A DNA stretch of 33,777 nucleotides from positions 1-33,777 of the forward strand of contig LVAP01000063.1 in assembly GCA_001603025.1 (NCBI GenBank), given 5' to 3'. The DNA is from Clostridiales bacterium Firm_10. Its GTDB lineage: Bacteria; Bacillota; Clostridia; Christensenellales; Aristaeellaceae. Each line of letters opens with the position of its first letter. Positions within the stretch are counted from its first letter, which is position 1. A program made the translations under genes and the position numbers. Positions 8,039-15,429 of the stretch are shown in pieces. The notes below the pieces were generated by a model that was not told where the DNA came from, searched no databases, and worked only from the letters and a program-made list of their open reading frames with translations.

Positions 8039-8060
8039 GACCAGACAGAACAATTTGCAA

Positions 8061-8699
8061 CTATCGGCGCGCCACAACCATTAGACTGTACAGGCCGTCG
8101 ATGGATTCGCAGCGCAGCGAGGCGGGGTAAGCGTCATAGAAATGCTCCGGATCCACAAGGCATCCGGCTATACCTGCGTTTTTGGCGGCTTCGAGGTCGA
8201 TGTCCCGGTCGCCCAGCATCACGGTCGATGCCGGAACGAGGGCGTATGTGCTCATGAGGCGCAGCAGCGCGTCCGGCGCGGGTTTCGCGGGGAAGCGGTC
8301 GTCCGCGGTGACAGCACCGGAAAAGCAGTCCTCGAGACCGCATCGGCGCAAGGCTTCCAACGCGGTGAAATCGCGGTGCGTGTAGAGAAAATGGCGGCCG
8401 CCCTGTGCGATGACCGCGCGCAGGAAACCGTCGGTTCCGTCGTAGGGGATGATGGTTTCGATGGGCATGGCATGCTCGATGGCACGGTAGTCTGCGCTGA
8501 GGCGGCCTTTGTCCAGCCCAAAGGCTTCGGCATAGGATTCCGCGGCGCTGCGAACGGACCGCTTGATCGCGGCCATGATTTCGTCTGCCGGCCGCTCGCA
8601 GCCCTGGAGGCGGAGCGCTCCGGCAAACGCGGCGCGCATGCGCGGGTATGTGTCGAACAGCGTGCCGTCAAAATCCCAGATATAATTTGTGAAACGCAT
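8061..8699 (-). CDS. HAD-family phosphatase (Gph/PgmB-like)
   Basis: Haloacid dehalogenase-type phosphohydrolase, 212 residues. Motif I DFDGTLFDT (D9 nucleophile, D11 acid), motif II threonine in YTHRD, motif III lysine in AKPAPDAL, and motif IV LGDRDIDLEAAKNAG. A helical cap lies between motifs I and II, as in phosphoglycolate phosphatase or beta-phosphoglucomutase. The substrate is unknown. It starts three bases after the deoD stop, with no clear Shine-Dalgarno of its own, so translation is likely coupled to deoD. That pairing hints at a sugar phosphate such as deoxyribose- or ribose-1-phosphate, which is inference. Confidence 0.9.
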   Translation of the reverse strand: MRFTNYIWDFDGTLFDTYPRMRAAFAGALRLQGCERPADEIMAAIKRSVRSAAESYAEAFGLDKGRLSADYRAIEHAMPIETIIPYDGTDGFLRAVIAQGGRHFLYTHRDFTALEALRRCGLEDCFSGAVTADDRFPAKPAPDALLRLMSTYALVPASTVMLGDRDIDLEAAKNAGIAGCLVDPEHFYDAYPASLRCESIDGLYSLMVVARR

Positions 8700-8702
8700 G
8701 AC

Positions 8703-9410
8703 TTACGCGATGGCCAGCGCGATTTCCATCATCTTGGTGAAGGTGAGCTGCCGGTCTTCAGCGCTCAATCCTTCGCCGGTGAAAGGATTGTCGGAGATGG
8801 TCAGCAGGGCCAGCGCGTTCTTCCCCGCGCGCGCGGCGTTGAGATAGAGCGCGGCGGCTTCCATTTCCACGGCCAGCACGCCCAGCTTCTGCAGCTTGCC
8901 GAGCGGCGCGGATTCATCGTAGAAGCAGTCGGAAGAGTACACGGCGCCCGGGACCGGTTCCTGCCCCAGCGCCTTGCCGGCGGCCATGGCGTCCCGCAGC
9001 AGATCCCAGGAGCAGCAAGGCGCGCAGGTACCCTCAAAGCCGAATTGGGCAGCAAAGGCGGAATTCGTGTAGGCGCTCATGGCGACGACAATGTCGCGCA
9101 CCTTCAACTTCTGGGAGATCATGCCCGCGGAGCCGATGCGGATGATGTTCTCGACACCGTAGAAGTTATACAGCTCATAGGAATAAATGCCGATGGCGGG
9201 CATTCCCATGCCCGACGCCATGACAGATACGCGTTTGCCTTTGTAATAGCCGGTGTAGCCCTGAACGCCGCGCACGTTATTCACGAGAACGGCGTCTGTC
9301 AGAAATGTTTCCGCAATAAATTTGGAACGCAGCGGATCGCCGGGCATGAGGACAGTGCGGGCGAAGTCGCCCTCCTTGGCAGTGATGTGAGGAGTGGGGA
9401 TACTGCTCAT
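8703..9410 (-). CDS. deoD: Purine nucleoside phosphorylase, DeoD type
   Basis: Phosphorolysis of purine (deoxy)nucleosides to base plus (deoxy)ribose-1-phosphate; the bacterial enzyme is hexameric. The 235 residues closely follow the DeoD pattern: TPHITAKEGDFARTVLMPGD, PLRSKFIAETFLTDA, NNVRGVQGYTGYYKGKRVSV, GSAGMI, AVEMEAAALY and a C-terminal TISDNPFTGE whose Asp is the expected general acid. GGGAGG lies eight bases before the ATG. A good promoter precedes it and the HAD gene follows. Confidence 0.96.
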   Translation of the reverse strand: MSSIPTPHITAKEGDFARTVLMPGDPLRSKFIAETFLTDAVLVNNVRGVQGYTGYYKGKRVSVMASGMGMPAIGIYSYELYNFYGVENIIRIGSAGMISQKLKVRDIVVAMSAYTNSAFAAQFGFEGTCAPCCSWDLLRDAMAAGKALGQEPVPGAVYSSDCFYDESAPLGKLQKLGVLAVEMEAAALYLNAARAGKNALALLTISDNPFTGEGLSAEDRQLTFTKMMEIALAIA

Positions 9411-9443
9411 GGATAAAGCCTCCCTGTCAGTTTTTCTATTACC

Positions 9444-9472
9444 ATTTTAACTGCCCGGCGGCCATTTGTCAG
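9444..9472 (-). promoter_or_regulatory. Promoter of deoD-HAD unit
   Basis: Minus strand: CTGACA (9472-9467), 17-base spacer, TAAAAT (9449-9444), each one mismatch from consensus. Confidence 0.72.
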
Positions 9473-9504
9473 CCTTTTTTTTCGTTAAATATGGAAGCGC
9501 GGAC

Positions 9505-9533
9505 TTGATTTTTGACAAGCTGCAAAGTAAAAT
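9505..9533 (+). promoter_or_regulatory. Promoter of the 11-mer repeat protein gene
   Basis: TTGATT (9505-9510), 17-base spacer, TAAAAT (9528-9533), 49 bases upstream of the ATG. It lies back to back with the deoD promoter. Confidence 0.7.
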
Positions 9534-9582
9534 ATATTGAGGTGCTTTTAATTCTGCGTTGAAATACGGGAGGGATGTCGCT

Positions 9583-10872
9583 ATGAAGAAGAATTGGCTG
9601 TCAATTGTCCTGGCGGTCGCTCTGATCGTTGCCGTTATCGTCGGTGTGGTCGAAAGCAACAAGCTCAGGAATGCCACTACCAACGCCGCGCAGGCCGGCC
9701 AGGCAAGCGCTGCCGCCCTTGAACAGGCTGTGAAGGATGGCGAGGAAGCCGTCGCGGCTGCCGTCAAGGAAGCCGAGGATAAGGCTGCCGAGGCCGCCAA
9801 GGCCGCGGATGAAAAGCTGGCCGAGGCCGTGAAAGCCGCTGAAGACAAGGCCGCTGAAGAAGTGAAGGCCGCGCAGGACGCCGCCGCTGAGGCTGTGAAG
9901 GCTGCGGAAGAGAAAGCCGCCGAAGCGGAAGCCGCGCTGGAAGCCGCCAAAGCTGAGGCCGCTGAGGCTGCCAAGGCCGCGGATGAAAAGCTGGCCGAGG
10001 CCGTGAAAGCTGCGGAAGACAAGGCTGCCGAGGAGCTGAAAGCCGCCCAGGACGCCGCCGCAGAAGCCGCTGAAGAAAAGCTGGCCAGCGAGCTGAAAGC
10101 CGCGCAGGATGCCGCCGCCGAGGCCGTGAAGGCTGCGGAAGAGAAGGGCGCCGAGGCTGCCAAGGCCGCCGAAGAAAAGCTGGCCGAAGCCGTGAAGGCC
10201 GCGGAGGATAAGGCCGCCGAGGAGCTGAAAGCCGCCCAGGATGCCGCCGCCAAAGCGCTGGAAGACGCCAAGGCCGAGGCTGAGACGAAGGCCGCTGAGG
10301 CTGCCAAGACCGCTGAAGAAGAGCTGGACAAGGCCGTGAAAGCTGCGGAAGAGAAGGCGGCTGAGGAACTGAAAGCCGCGCAGGATGCCGCCGCCGAGGC
10401 TGTGAAGGCTGCGGAAGAGAAGGGTGCCGAGGCCGCCAAGGCCGCCGAAGAAAAGCTGGCCGAGGCCGTGAAGGCCGCGGAAGATAAGGCTGCCGAGGAG
10501 CTGAAAGCCGCCCAGGATGCCGCCGCCAAAGCGCTGGAAGACGCCAAGGCCGAGGCTGAGACGAAGGCCGCTGAGGCTGCCAAGACCGCTGAAGAAGAGC
10601 TGGCCAAGGCTGTGAAGGCCGCGGAAGACAAGGCTGCCGAGGCCGCGAAGGCCGTTGAAGAAAAGCTGGCCGAGGCCGAGGAGGCGCTGACCGCTGCGAC
10701 CGAAGAAAATGATACGCTGACCCAGATTTTTGGCGTGCTGACCGGCTCCGAGAAGGATGAAGATGGCGCCAAGCTCACCAGTCTGATGGAGAAGCTGAGC
10801 GAGCTGAAGCCCGAATTCGCCGCCAAGGTGCAGGAGTGGATCAATAACCTCGGCGCCGAAGCGGAGAAGTAA
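9583..10872 (+). CDS. Membrane-anchored alanine-rich 11-residue repeat protein
   Basis: I do not recognise a named family. The 429 residues begin MKKNW plus one hydrophobic helix (about 5-24) that fits an uncleaved anchor or signal. Residues about 50-375 are almost only Ala, Lys, Glu, Asp, Leu and Val, arranged in 11-residue units such as KAAEEKLAEAV, KAAEDKAAEEL, KAAQDAAAEAV and KAAEEKGAEAA. Eleven-residue periodicity is typical of hendecad coiled coils and of LEA group 3-type amphipathic helices. The last ~55 residues are non-repetitive (QIFGVLTGSEKDEDG, then FAAKVQEWINNLG). Start: GGGAGGG lies eight bases before the ATG at 9583; an ATG eight codons earlier precedes that site. The frame opposite is an artefact of GCC/GCT/AAG codon use. 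It could be an extracytoplasmic spacer rod, a stress protein or a scaffold. Confidence 0.85.
   Translation: MKKNWLSIVLAVALIVAVIVGVVESNKLRNATTNAAQAGQASAAALEQAVKDGEEAVAAAVKEAEDKAAEAAKAADEKLAEAVKAAEDKAAEEVKAAQDAAAEAVKAAEEKAAEAEAALEAAKAEAAEAAKAADEKLAEAVKAAEDKAAEELKAAQDAAAEAAEEKLASELKAAQDAAAEAVKAAEEKGAEAAKAAEEKLAEAVKAAEDKAAEELKAAQDAAAKALEDAKAEAETKAAEAAKTAEEELDKAVKAAEEKAAEELKAAQDAAAEAVKAAEEKGAEAAKAAEEKLAEAVKAAEDKAAEELKAAQDAAAKALEDAKAEAETKAAEAAKTAEEELAKAVKAAEDKAAEAAKAVEEKLAEAEEALTAATEENDTLTQIFGVLTGSEKDEDGAKLTSLMEKLSELKPEFAAKVQEWINNLGAEAEK
10111..10640 (+). repeat. 276-base tandem duplication inside the 11-mer repeat gene
   Basis: Bases 10111-10386 recur from 10387 with a 276-base (92-codon) offset. 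They differ mainly by synonymous changes (GCC/GCT) until similarity fades near 10640. Smaller 33-base units repeat throughout 9730-10680. This shows recent growth of the gene by recombination between repeats. Confidence 0.88.
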
Positions 10873-10904
10873 GGTAAGGATTATAAAGGAATATTAGAAT
10901 AAAG

Positions 10905-10936
10905 GCGGGGGCGGATCCATCCGGATCCGCCCCCGC
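10905..10936 (-). terminator. Hairpin between convergent genes, probable terminator of thiN
   Basis: A 14-base perfect stem (GCGGGGGCGGATCC and its complement) with a four-base loop. On the minus strand it is followed by CTTTATTCTAAT, a weak T tract; on the plus strand no T run follows. It may also stop plus-strand transcripts of the repeat protein less efficiently. Confidence 0.65.
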
Positions 10937-10966
10937 ATGTTCAGGGGTTAAAGGCAGCAAGGCAGA

Positions 10967-11608
10967 TTACGCCATTTCCCAGCGGAGCTCGGCACGATCC
11001 GGCAGGACGATGAGGAGCGATCCGTTTCTGACGGCGATGCGCGCGGGCAGGCCGATGAATTCATTGCTCACGCCCAGCGGATAGTCGCAGGAAAGCGTTA
11101 TGTCGTTCACTGAGTACTTGAGGTCGGATATGCTTACGCCTTCAGCCTGAGTGCCCAGCGCGAACACGGAAACCGTGCCTTTGTCCAGCGCGCCGAGCGA
11201 GAGCGCGTCGTTGTACACCGCGGTGATGAGCGTGCCGTCGCCGTACAGGCATCCGTGCAGGCCTTGCCGCGCCAGCCAGGCCAGGCACTGGATGTTTGCC
11301 AGCGTGTGATCGAGCCGGCCGCCCGTGCCGCCGTACAGGTGGAATTCACGATAGCCCCGCTGTATGCCCGCGCGCAGCGAACAGAGCATGTCCGTGTCAT
11401 CCTTTTCCACGGGGAGTATGCGCAGGTTCGGGTGATTTGGCGTAAAACCGGTGGAATCGAAGTCACCGATGACCTCGTCGATGCGCACACCCATTTCCCG
11501 CAGGCGCAGGTATCCTGCGTCGGCTGCGATGACATAGTCCTCCGCACGAGGCGCTATGGCATGGCCGTAGTATTCTCCCGCACCGGCGATGATGCAGCGT
11601 GGTTCCAT
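10967..11608 (-). CDS. thiN: Thiamine pyrophosphokinase
   Basis: Makes thiamine diphosphate from thiamine and ATP. The 213 residues contain YVIAADAGYLRLREMGV, VIGDFDST (48-53), the acidic KDDTD (69-73) and LYGGTGGRLDHTLANI, the standard set of Mg- and substrate-binding motifs. The C-terminal domain ends with SNEFIGLPARIAVRNGSLLI. Start: ATG at 11608 with AGGAG six bases upstream; the longer in-frame extension runs into the RNase P RNA gene and is not real. Divergent from rnpB. I see no TPP riboswitch upstream. In Bacillus thiN lies downstream of rpe-rsgA; that context is absent. Confidence 0.94.
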   Translation of the reverse strand: MEPRCIIAGAGEYYGHAIAPRAEDYVIAADAGYLRLREMGVRIDEVIGDFDSTGFTPNHPNLRILPVEKDDTDMLCSLRAGIQRGYREFHLYGGTGGRLDHTLANIQCLAWLARQGLHGCLYGDGTLITAVYNDALSLGALDKGTVSVFALGTQAEGVSISDLKYSVNDITLSCDYPLGVSNEFIGLPARIAVRNGSLLIVLPDRAELRWEMA

Positions 11609-11618
11609 GGGCAACTCC

Positions 11619-11632
11619 TTTCTTGCAAGAAA
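11619..11632. promoter_or_regulatory. Perfect 14-base palindrome between thiN and rnpB
   Basis: TTTCTTGCAAGAAA reads the same on both strands. It sits between the thiN Shine-Dalgarno and the rnpB -35 box, four bases from the latter. It could be an operator for either transcript. Confidence 0.5.
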
Positions 11633-11636
11633 TAAC

Positions 11637-11665
11637 TTGACTTGCATGTCGCAGCGCGGTATACT
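11637..11665 (+). promoter_or_regulatory. Promoter of rnpB
   Basis: TTGACT (11637-11642), 17-base spacer, TATACT (11660-11665). The predicted start of transcription agrees with the first paired base of RNase P helix P1 near 11673. Confidence 0.85.
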
Positions 11666-11672
11666 GAATGAC

Positions 11673-12022
11673 GGTTGTAAGGATGCCAGATGGCCGCAGA
11701 CGCCGCGCGCGTTTGAGGAAAGTCCGGGCACCGCAGGGCAGGGTGCCGGGTAACTCCCGGTGAAGGCGACTTTAAGGAAAGTGCAACAGAGATATACCGC
11801 GAATCCCGCAAGGGACGCAAGGGTGGAAAGGCGAGGTAAGAGCTCACCAGCGGCATGGCAACTTGTCCGCTCTGTAAACCCCACCTGGTGCAAGATTGAT
11901 AGGGGAGCACATGTGGCGGCCCGTCACGCTCCCGGGTAATCGCTAGAGCCTGATGGCAACTTCAGGCCCAGATAGATGGCCATCCAAGACAGAACTCGGC
12001 TTACAGACATCTCTTACAATCC
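11673..12022 (+). ncRNA. rnpB: RNase P RNA (class A)
   Basis: Catalytic RNA that removes tRNA 5' leaders. Seen: the conserved GAGGAAAGTCCGGGC near the 5' end, ACAGAGATATACCGC and GGTAAGAGCTCACCAG internally, and the 3' signature ACAGAACTCGGCTTA. The ends pair (GGTTGTAAG with CTTACAATCC), forming P1. The total is about 350 bases. The exact ends are estimated from P1 and the promoter. A rho-independent terminator follows. Confidence 0.95.
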
Positions 12023-12034
12023 TTCGGATCATTC

Positions 12035-12058
12035 GGCGGACGGCAATGTCCGCCTTTT
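12035..12058 (+). terminator. Terminator of rnpB
   Basis: Stem GGCGGAC/GTCCGCC with loop GGCAAT, then TTTTCATTTT. It touches the stop codon of the convergent hydrolase gene. Confidence 0.88.
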
Positions 12059-12714
12059 CATTTTCCCTCTGCCATTCGGCGGAAGTGCTCGAACACCGGC
12101 AGCCCGTTCACGGTATCTTCCCTGGCCTTTGAAAGGCACATGCGCTCCGGGTGCCACTGGACGCTGATCAGTGGAAGCGCCTCGTGGATCATGCCCTCCA
12201 CAACGCCGTCGTCCATGGCGCGCTGCACCACAACCAGTCCGCGCCCTGGGGTTTTGACGCCTTCGTGATGCGCGCTGTTGGTCGTGATATGGGTTTTGCC
12301 ATACAGGCGTGCGATCCACGAGCCTTCCTCCGCGGCGGTCGGATGGGCCTGGTCGTGTCCGATGTGCCTGTGCCGCGCCGCCGTGGGCAGATCCTGATAC
12401 AGCGAGCCGCCGAAGAACACGTTGATGACCTGGTGCCCGCGGCAGATGCCCAGCACGGGCTTTTTGAGCGCTGTGAAGGCAGCAAGCATGCCGAATTGCA
12501 GCGCGTCCAGCGCAGGATTCGTTTCTTCTGCGCCGTTCACAGCCTCGCCGTAGCGGTCCGGGCAGACATCTGCGCCGCCGGGCAGCAGGAGTCCTGCAAA
12601 GTCATTCGCCTCGCAGATTTCGTTCACAGCGACGGGTTCCAGACCGACGCATTCCAGTGCGTCGCAGTAATTCTGAATGATGGTTCCTTCAACGGGAACT
12701 GCGATTTTAAGCAT
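12058..12714 (-). CDS. Gamma-glutamyl hydrolase-like class I glutamine amidotransferase (PuuD/peptidase C26)
   Basis: Probably hydrolyses a gamma-glutamyl amide such as gamma-glutamyl-GABA. 218 residues. Seen: LLLPGGADVCPDRYG, nucleophile elbow GICRGHQ (C91), VFFGGSLYQDL, and the His/Glu pair in VQWHPE (H188, E190). This triad and length fit the PuuD/C26 group. No polyamine genes are adjacent, so the substrate is open. Start ATG at 12714, weak Shine-Dalgarno (AAAGAGG). It is divergent from darA. Its last codons share bases with the rnpB terminator. Confidence 0.9.
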   Translation of the reverse strand: MLKIAVPVEGTIIQNYCDALECVGLEPVAVNEICEANDFAGLLLPGGADVCPDRYGEAVNGAEETNPALDALQFGMLAAFTALKKPVLGICRGHQVINVFFGGSLYQDLPTAARHRHIGHDQAHPTAAEEGSWIARLYGKTHITTNSAHHEGVKTPGRGLVVVQRAMDDGVVEGMIHEALPLISVQWHPERMCLSKAREDTVNGLPVFEHFRRMAEGK

Positions 12715-12767
12715 GAGGATGCCTCTTTTTATGATTATTGTGCCGCGAAACAGCGATTTGCGCCTAT

Positions 12768-12796
12768 ATTATAGCCGACAGGCGGAGAAATATCAA
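12768..12796 (-). promoter_or_regulatory. Promoter of the C26-type hydrolase gene
   Basis: Minus strand: TTGATA (12796-12791), 17-base spacer, TATAAT (12773-12768). The -35 box overlaps one arm of an inverted repeat (see next entry). Confidence 0.8.
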
Positions 12797-12823
12797 TGCG
12801 TTAATGCGATTTTTGACGCATTG
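12794..12823. promoter_or_regulatory. Inverted repeat, candidate operator
   Basis: Arms CAATGCGT (12794-12801) and ACGCATTG (12816-12823) are perfect, with a 14-base spacer. The left arm overlaps the -35 of the minus-strand promoter; the right arm is 36 bases before the darA -35. Confidence 0.5.
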
Positions 12824-12858
12824 CAGCCCCTGAGGAAAGCGGCTTCTGTATATTTCTC

Positions 12859-12887
12859 TTGATTTTTTGGCAAATATAGAATATAAT
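12859..12887 (+). promoter_or_regulatory. Promoter of darA-holB-ricT
   Basis: TTGATT (12859-12864), 17-base spacer, TATAAT (12882-12887), about 40 bases upstream of the darA ATG. Confidence 0.8.
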
Positions 12888-12927
12888 AAAAACAGAGACG
12901 GAGCAATCATTCAAAGGAGGTAATGAC

Positions 12928-13257
12928 ATGAAACTGATCATCGCTATCGTACAGGACGAAGACGCTTCCCGCCTGGTCAGTAATCTGATGAATGAGGGCT
13001 ACAGCGTTACGAAACTGGCAACGACCGGCGGCTTCCTGCGCGCCGGCAATACGACACTGCTTCTGGGCGTCGATGAAGACCGCTTCGACGGCGCCATGAA
13101 GATCATCGAGAAGGTTTGCAGGAGCCGCAAGCAGATCGCGCCTTCGCCTTCGCCCATGGCGGGCAGCACCGGCGCTTATGTGCCGTATCCCATCGAAGTT
13201 ATGGTGGGCGGCGCGACCGTATTTGTGTTGAATGTCGAGCAGTTCATCAAGCTGTAA
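12928..13257 (+). CDS. darA: Cyclic di-AMP receptor DarA (PstA/YaaQ), PII-like
   Basis: Trimeric PII-like protein that binds c-di-AMP in Firmicutes. 109 residues: MKLIIAIVQDEDASRLVSNL, GYSVTKLATTGGFLRAGNTT, LLLGVDEDRFDGAMKIIEKV, a variable loop rich in Ser/Pro/Gly, then VMVGGATVFVLNVEQFIKL. The TTGGFLRAGNTT segment is the family's ligand-binding signature. AAAGGAGGT lies seven bases before the ATG. holB begins nine bases after its stop; darA next to holB and ricT is the standard Firmicute order, though YaaR is missing here. Confidence 0.95.
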   Translation: MKLIIAIVQDEDASRLVSNLMNEGYSVTKLATTGGFLRAGNTTLLLGVDEDRFDGAMKIIEKVCRSRKQIAPSPSPMAGSTGAYVPYPIEVMVGGATVFVLNVEQFIKL

Positions 13258-13266
13258 AGCGGAGCT

Positions 13267-14208
13267 ATGGCTTTTTCTGAAATCGTTGGTTCAGTATCAC
13301 ATCATCTCCGGGAAGAGATGCTCTCTTCCCGGGTTGTTCATGCATATTTGCTGACAGGGCCAGCGGGCACAGGGAAGCGCACGCTGGCCGATATTTGTGC
13401 ACGCGCGCTGTGCTGCCAGAGCCAGGGAGAAAGGCCGTGCGATATCTGTCCTTCCTGCAAACAGTTTCTCAGCGGCAACCATCCCGATTTCATTCGCGTG
13501 AAGCCGGAAAAGTCAATCAGCGTTGAAGCCGTCCGCGAAGTAATCGACCGGCTGGCTGTCAAGCCCTATGAGGCGGACCGGCATGTGGTGGTGATTGAGC
13601 AGGCGGACAAAATGACCGTGCAGGCGCAGAATGCGCTGCTGAAAACGCTCGAGTCGCCGCCCGGCGAGGATGTGTTTTTCCTGATCGCGGCGCAGACCAC
13701 CGCGCTGCTGCCAACAATTGTGTCGCGCTGCCGCGTGGTGCGCTTCCGTTATCTGGAAACCAATGAGGCGGAGGCTGCCTTAAGAGCCCGGGGTATTGCG
13801 GAGGATCGGGCCAGGCTGCTGGCGCGCCTGTCGCAGGGTTCCGTGGGCCGCGCGCTGGAGCTGAACGCCTCGGACGAATGGTGGCAGCTTCGCGGGAAAG
13901 TGCTCGCTTCTCTGGCCGCCCTGCACGAGAAGCAGGATGTCGGCATAGCCGCGCTGCCCCTGACGGAGAATAAAGATCAGGCGGGCGCCGTTCTGGATAT
14001 CCTGGAGCTGTGCGCGCGCGATGTGATGGCGCTTCAGGATGCAGACGGGAACGTCATCCAGACGGATATAGAAGAAAAACTGAACGGCAGCCGGTTTACA
14101 GGCAGCAAAATGCTCATGAACGTCATGGAAGCCCGCAGAATGCTGGCGAGCAACGTGGCGTGGCAGTCCGTTCTTGAAATGCTGTTTTTCAAAATGGTAG
14201 GAGGATAA
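13267..14208 (+). CDS. holB: DNA polymerase III subunit delta'
   Basis: Clamp-loader subunit. 313 residues. Walker A GPAGTGKRT (31-39), a zinc-binding cluster (C50 with C58, C61 and C64 in CDICPSC), NALLKTLESPP (typical of delta'/DnaX AAA+ modules) and the SRC motif in TIVSRCRVVRF. The C-terminal collar domain (about 205-313) is helical. Start ATG at 13267 with a weak GGAG close upstream, consistent with coupling to darA. ricT starts seven bases after its stop. Confidence 0.93.
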   Translation: MAFSEIVGSVSHHLREEMLSSRVVHAYLLTGPAGTGKRTLADICARALCCQSQGERPCDICPSCKQFLSGNHPDFIRVKPEKSISVEAVREVIDRLAVKPYEADRHVVVIEQADKMTVQAQNALLKTLESPPGEDVFFLIAAQTTALLPTIVSRCRVVRFRYLETNEAEAALRARGIAEDRARLLARLSQGSVGRALELNASDEWWQLRGKVLASLAALHEKQDVGIAALPLTENKDQAGAVLDILELCARDVMALQDADGNVIQTDIEEKLNGSRFTGSKMLMNVMEARRMLASNVAWQSVLEMLFFKMVGG

Positions 14209-14214
14209 AGGTTC

Positions 14215-15348
14215 ATGGCAACGGTAGCTGGCATCCGCTTCAAGAAAGCGGGAAAGGTTTACTATTTTGATCCGACGGGCGTTTGGCCCAATCCCGGCGA
14301 CCCGGTCATTGTGGAGACGGTACGCGGCGTCGAGATGGGCGAAACCGTGACCGGCGCCCGAGAGGTCAAGGACGAGACGCTCATCGCGCCGCTGAAGAGG
14401 ATCATCCGGCTGGCGACGCCTGAGGACGTGCGCCGCGCGGATGAATGCGCCGCCAAGGAGCACGACGCCATCGAAATCTGCAGCCGCAAGATCGCCGCGC
14501 ACAAGCTCGATATGAAGCTGGTCGACGCCGAATATACCTTCGACGGCAGCAAGCTTATTTTCTATTTCACCGCCAACGGCCGCGTGGATTTCCGCGATCT
14601 GGTCAAGGACCTGGCTTCGGTGTTCAAAATGCGCATCGAGCTTCGCCAGATCGGCGTGCGCGATGAAGCCAAGATGCTGGGCGGGTTGGGTTCCTGCGGC
14701 CGGCCGATCTGCTGCGGGGCTTTCCTGAACGACTTTCAGCCGGTATCGATCCGCATGGCGAAGGACCAGAGCCTGTCGCTCAATCCCACCAAGATCTCCG
14801 GCCAGTGCGGCCGCCTGATGTGCTGCCTGAAGTACGAACAGGAAACATACGAGAGCATTCTCAAAAAGCTGCCGCGCGTGGGGCGTGAAATCATGACCCC
14901 GGACGGCATTGGCACGGTGACGGAGATCGCCGTCATTCGCGAAAAGGTCAAGGTGCGCCTGCACGAGCCGGATGATACTTACGACGTGCGGGAGTACAGG
15001 CTGGACGAGGTATGCAAACCGGGTGAAACGTTGCCCGAGCGGGAAGAACCGGAGGAGAAGGACGAGGATGAAGAGTTTCTCTCCTTCTTCGATGAGGAGC
15101 CCAGGCAGGAGACCGTCCGCGTCAGGGCTGAGCACCGCGAGCGCTCCGCGGAAAAGCCCAAGGAGACTGAAGCCGCGAAGGGCAAGGACGCCGGGGAACA
15201 GCCTGCAAAGCGCCGCTATCCGCGGCCGAAGGGCAAAAAGCAGACAGCGGAGCAGTATTTTGCCAACAATCCTGAAATTGACGCGGAGGGCCGGAATGGC
15301 GACGCGCCAAAGGCGCCTGCGGATGAAGGCGCGCCGGCCGAAGGATGA
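14215..15348 (+). CDS. ricT: PSP1-domain protein RicT (YaaT)
   Basis: In Bacillus RicT (YaaT) forms the Fe-S-containing Y-complex with RicA and RicF, which affects RNase Y-dependent RNA maturation and sporulation. 377 residues: a PSP1 core with GVEMGETVTGAREV, HKLDMKLVDAEYTFDG, VDFRDLVKDLASVFKMRIEL, and two cysteine clusters, SCGRPICCGAF (C161, C166, C167) and QCGRLMCCLKYE (C198, C203, C204). The last ~110 residues are a highly charged, probably disordered tail (EEPEEKDEDEEF, later KRRYPRPKGKK) longer than in Bacillus. A GGAGG lies about nine bases before the ATG. Expected partners ricA and ricF are not in the window. Confidence 0.94.
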   Translation: MATVAGIRFKKAGKVYYFDPTGVWPNPGDPVIVETVRGVEMGETVTGAREVKDETLIAPLKRIIRLATPEDVRRADECAAKEHDAIEICSRKIAAHKLDMKLVDAEYTFDGSKLIFYFTANGRVDFRDLVKDLASVFKMRIELRQIGVRDEAKMLGGLGSCGRPICCGAFLNDFQPVSIRMAKDQSLSLNPTKISGQCGRLMCCLKYEQETYESILKKLPRVGREIMTPDGIGTVTEIAVIREKVKVRLHEPDDTYDVREYRLDEVCKPGETLPEREEPEEKDEDEEFLSFFDEEPRQETVRVRAEHRERSAEKPKETEAAKGKDAGEQPAKRRYPRPKGKKQTAEQYFANNPEIDAEGRNGDAPKAPADEGAPAEG

Positions 15349-15368
15349 CGGAAATGGCGGATTGGTAC

Positions 15369-15397
15369 TTGCAATATATCGCGATCAGTGATATAAT
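15369..15397 (+). promoter_or_regulatory. Promoter of the ferredoxin gene
   Basis: TTGCAA (15369-15374), 17-base spacer, TATAAT (15392-15397), 33 bases before the GTG start. Confidence 0.82.
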
Positions 15398-15429
15398 ACG
15401 CTCAGATAAACACGAGGAGGTGTATTTCA

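Noticed and set aside
9730-10680. CRISPR array
   Set aside because: The 33-base repeats are coding, contiguous and lack unique spacers; no cas genes are near.
9447-10844. A 465-codon minus-strand frame rich in Ser and Ala opposite the 11-mer repeat gene
   Set aside because: It is the reverse reading of GCC/GCT/GAG/AAG-rich codons, has no Shine-Dalgarno, and would overlap the deoD promoter.
11609-11672. TPP riboswitch upstream of thiN
   Set aside because: The leader is too short and lacks the THI-box core.
11609-11893. N-terminal extension of thiN
   Set aside because: It runs into the RNase P RNA gene and has no Shine-Dalgarno; the ATG at 11608 does.
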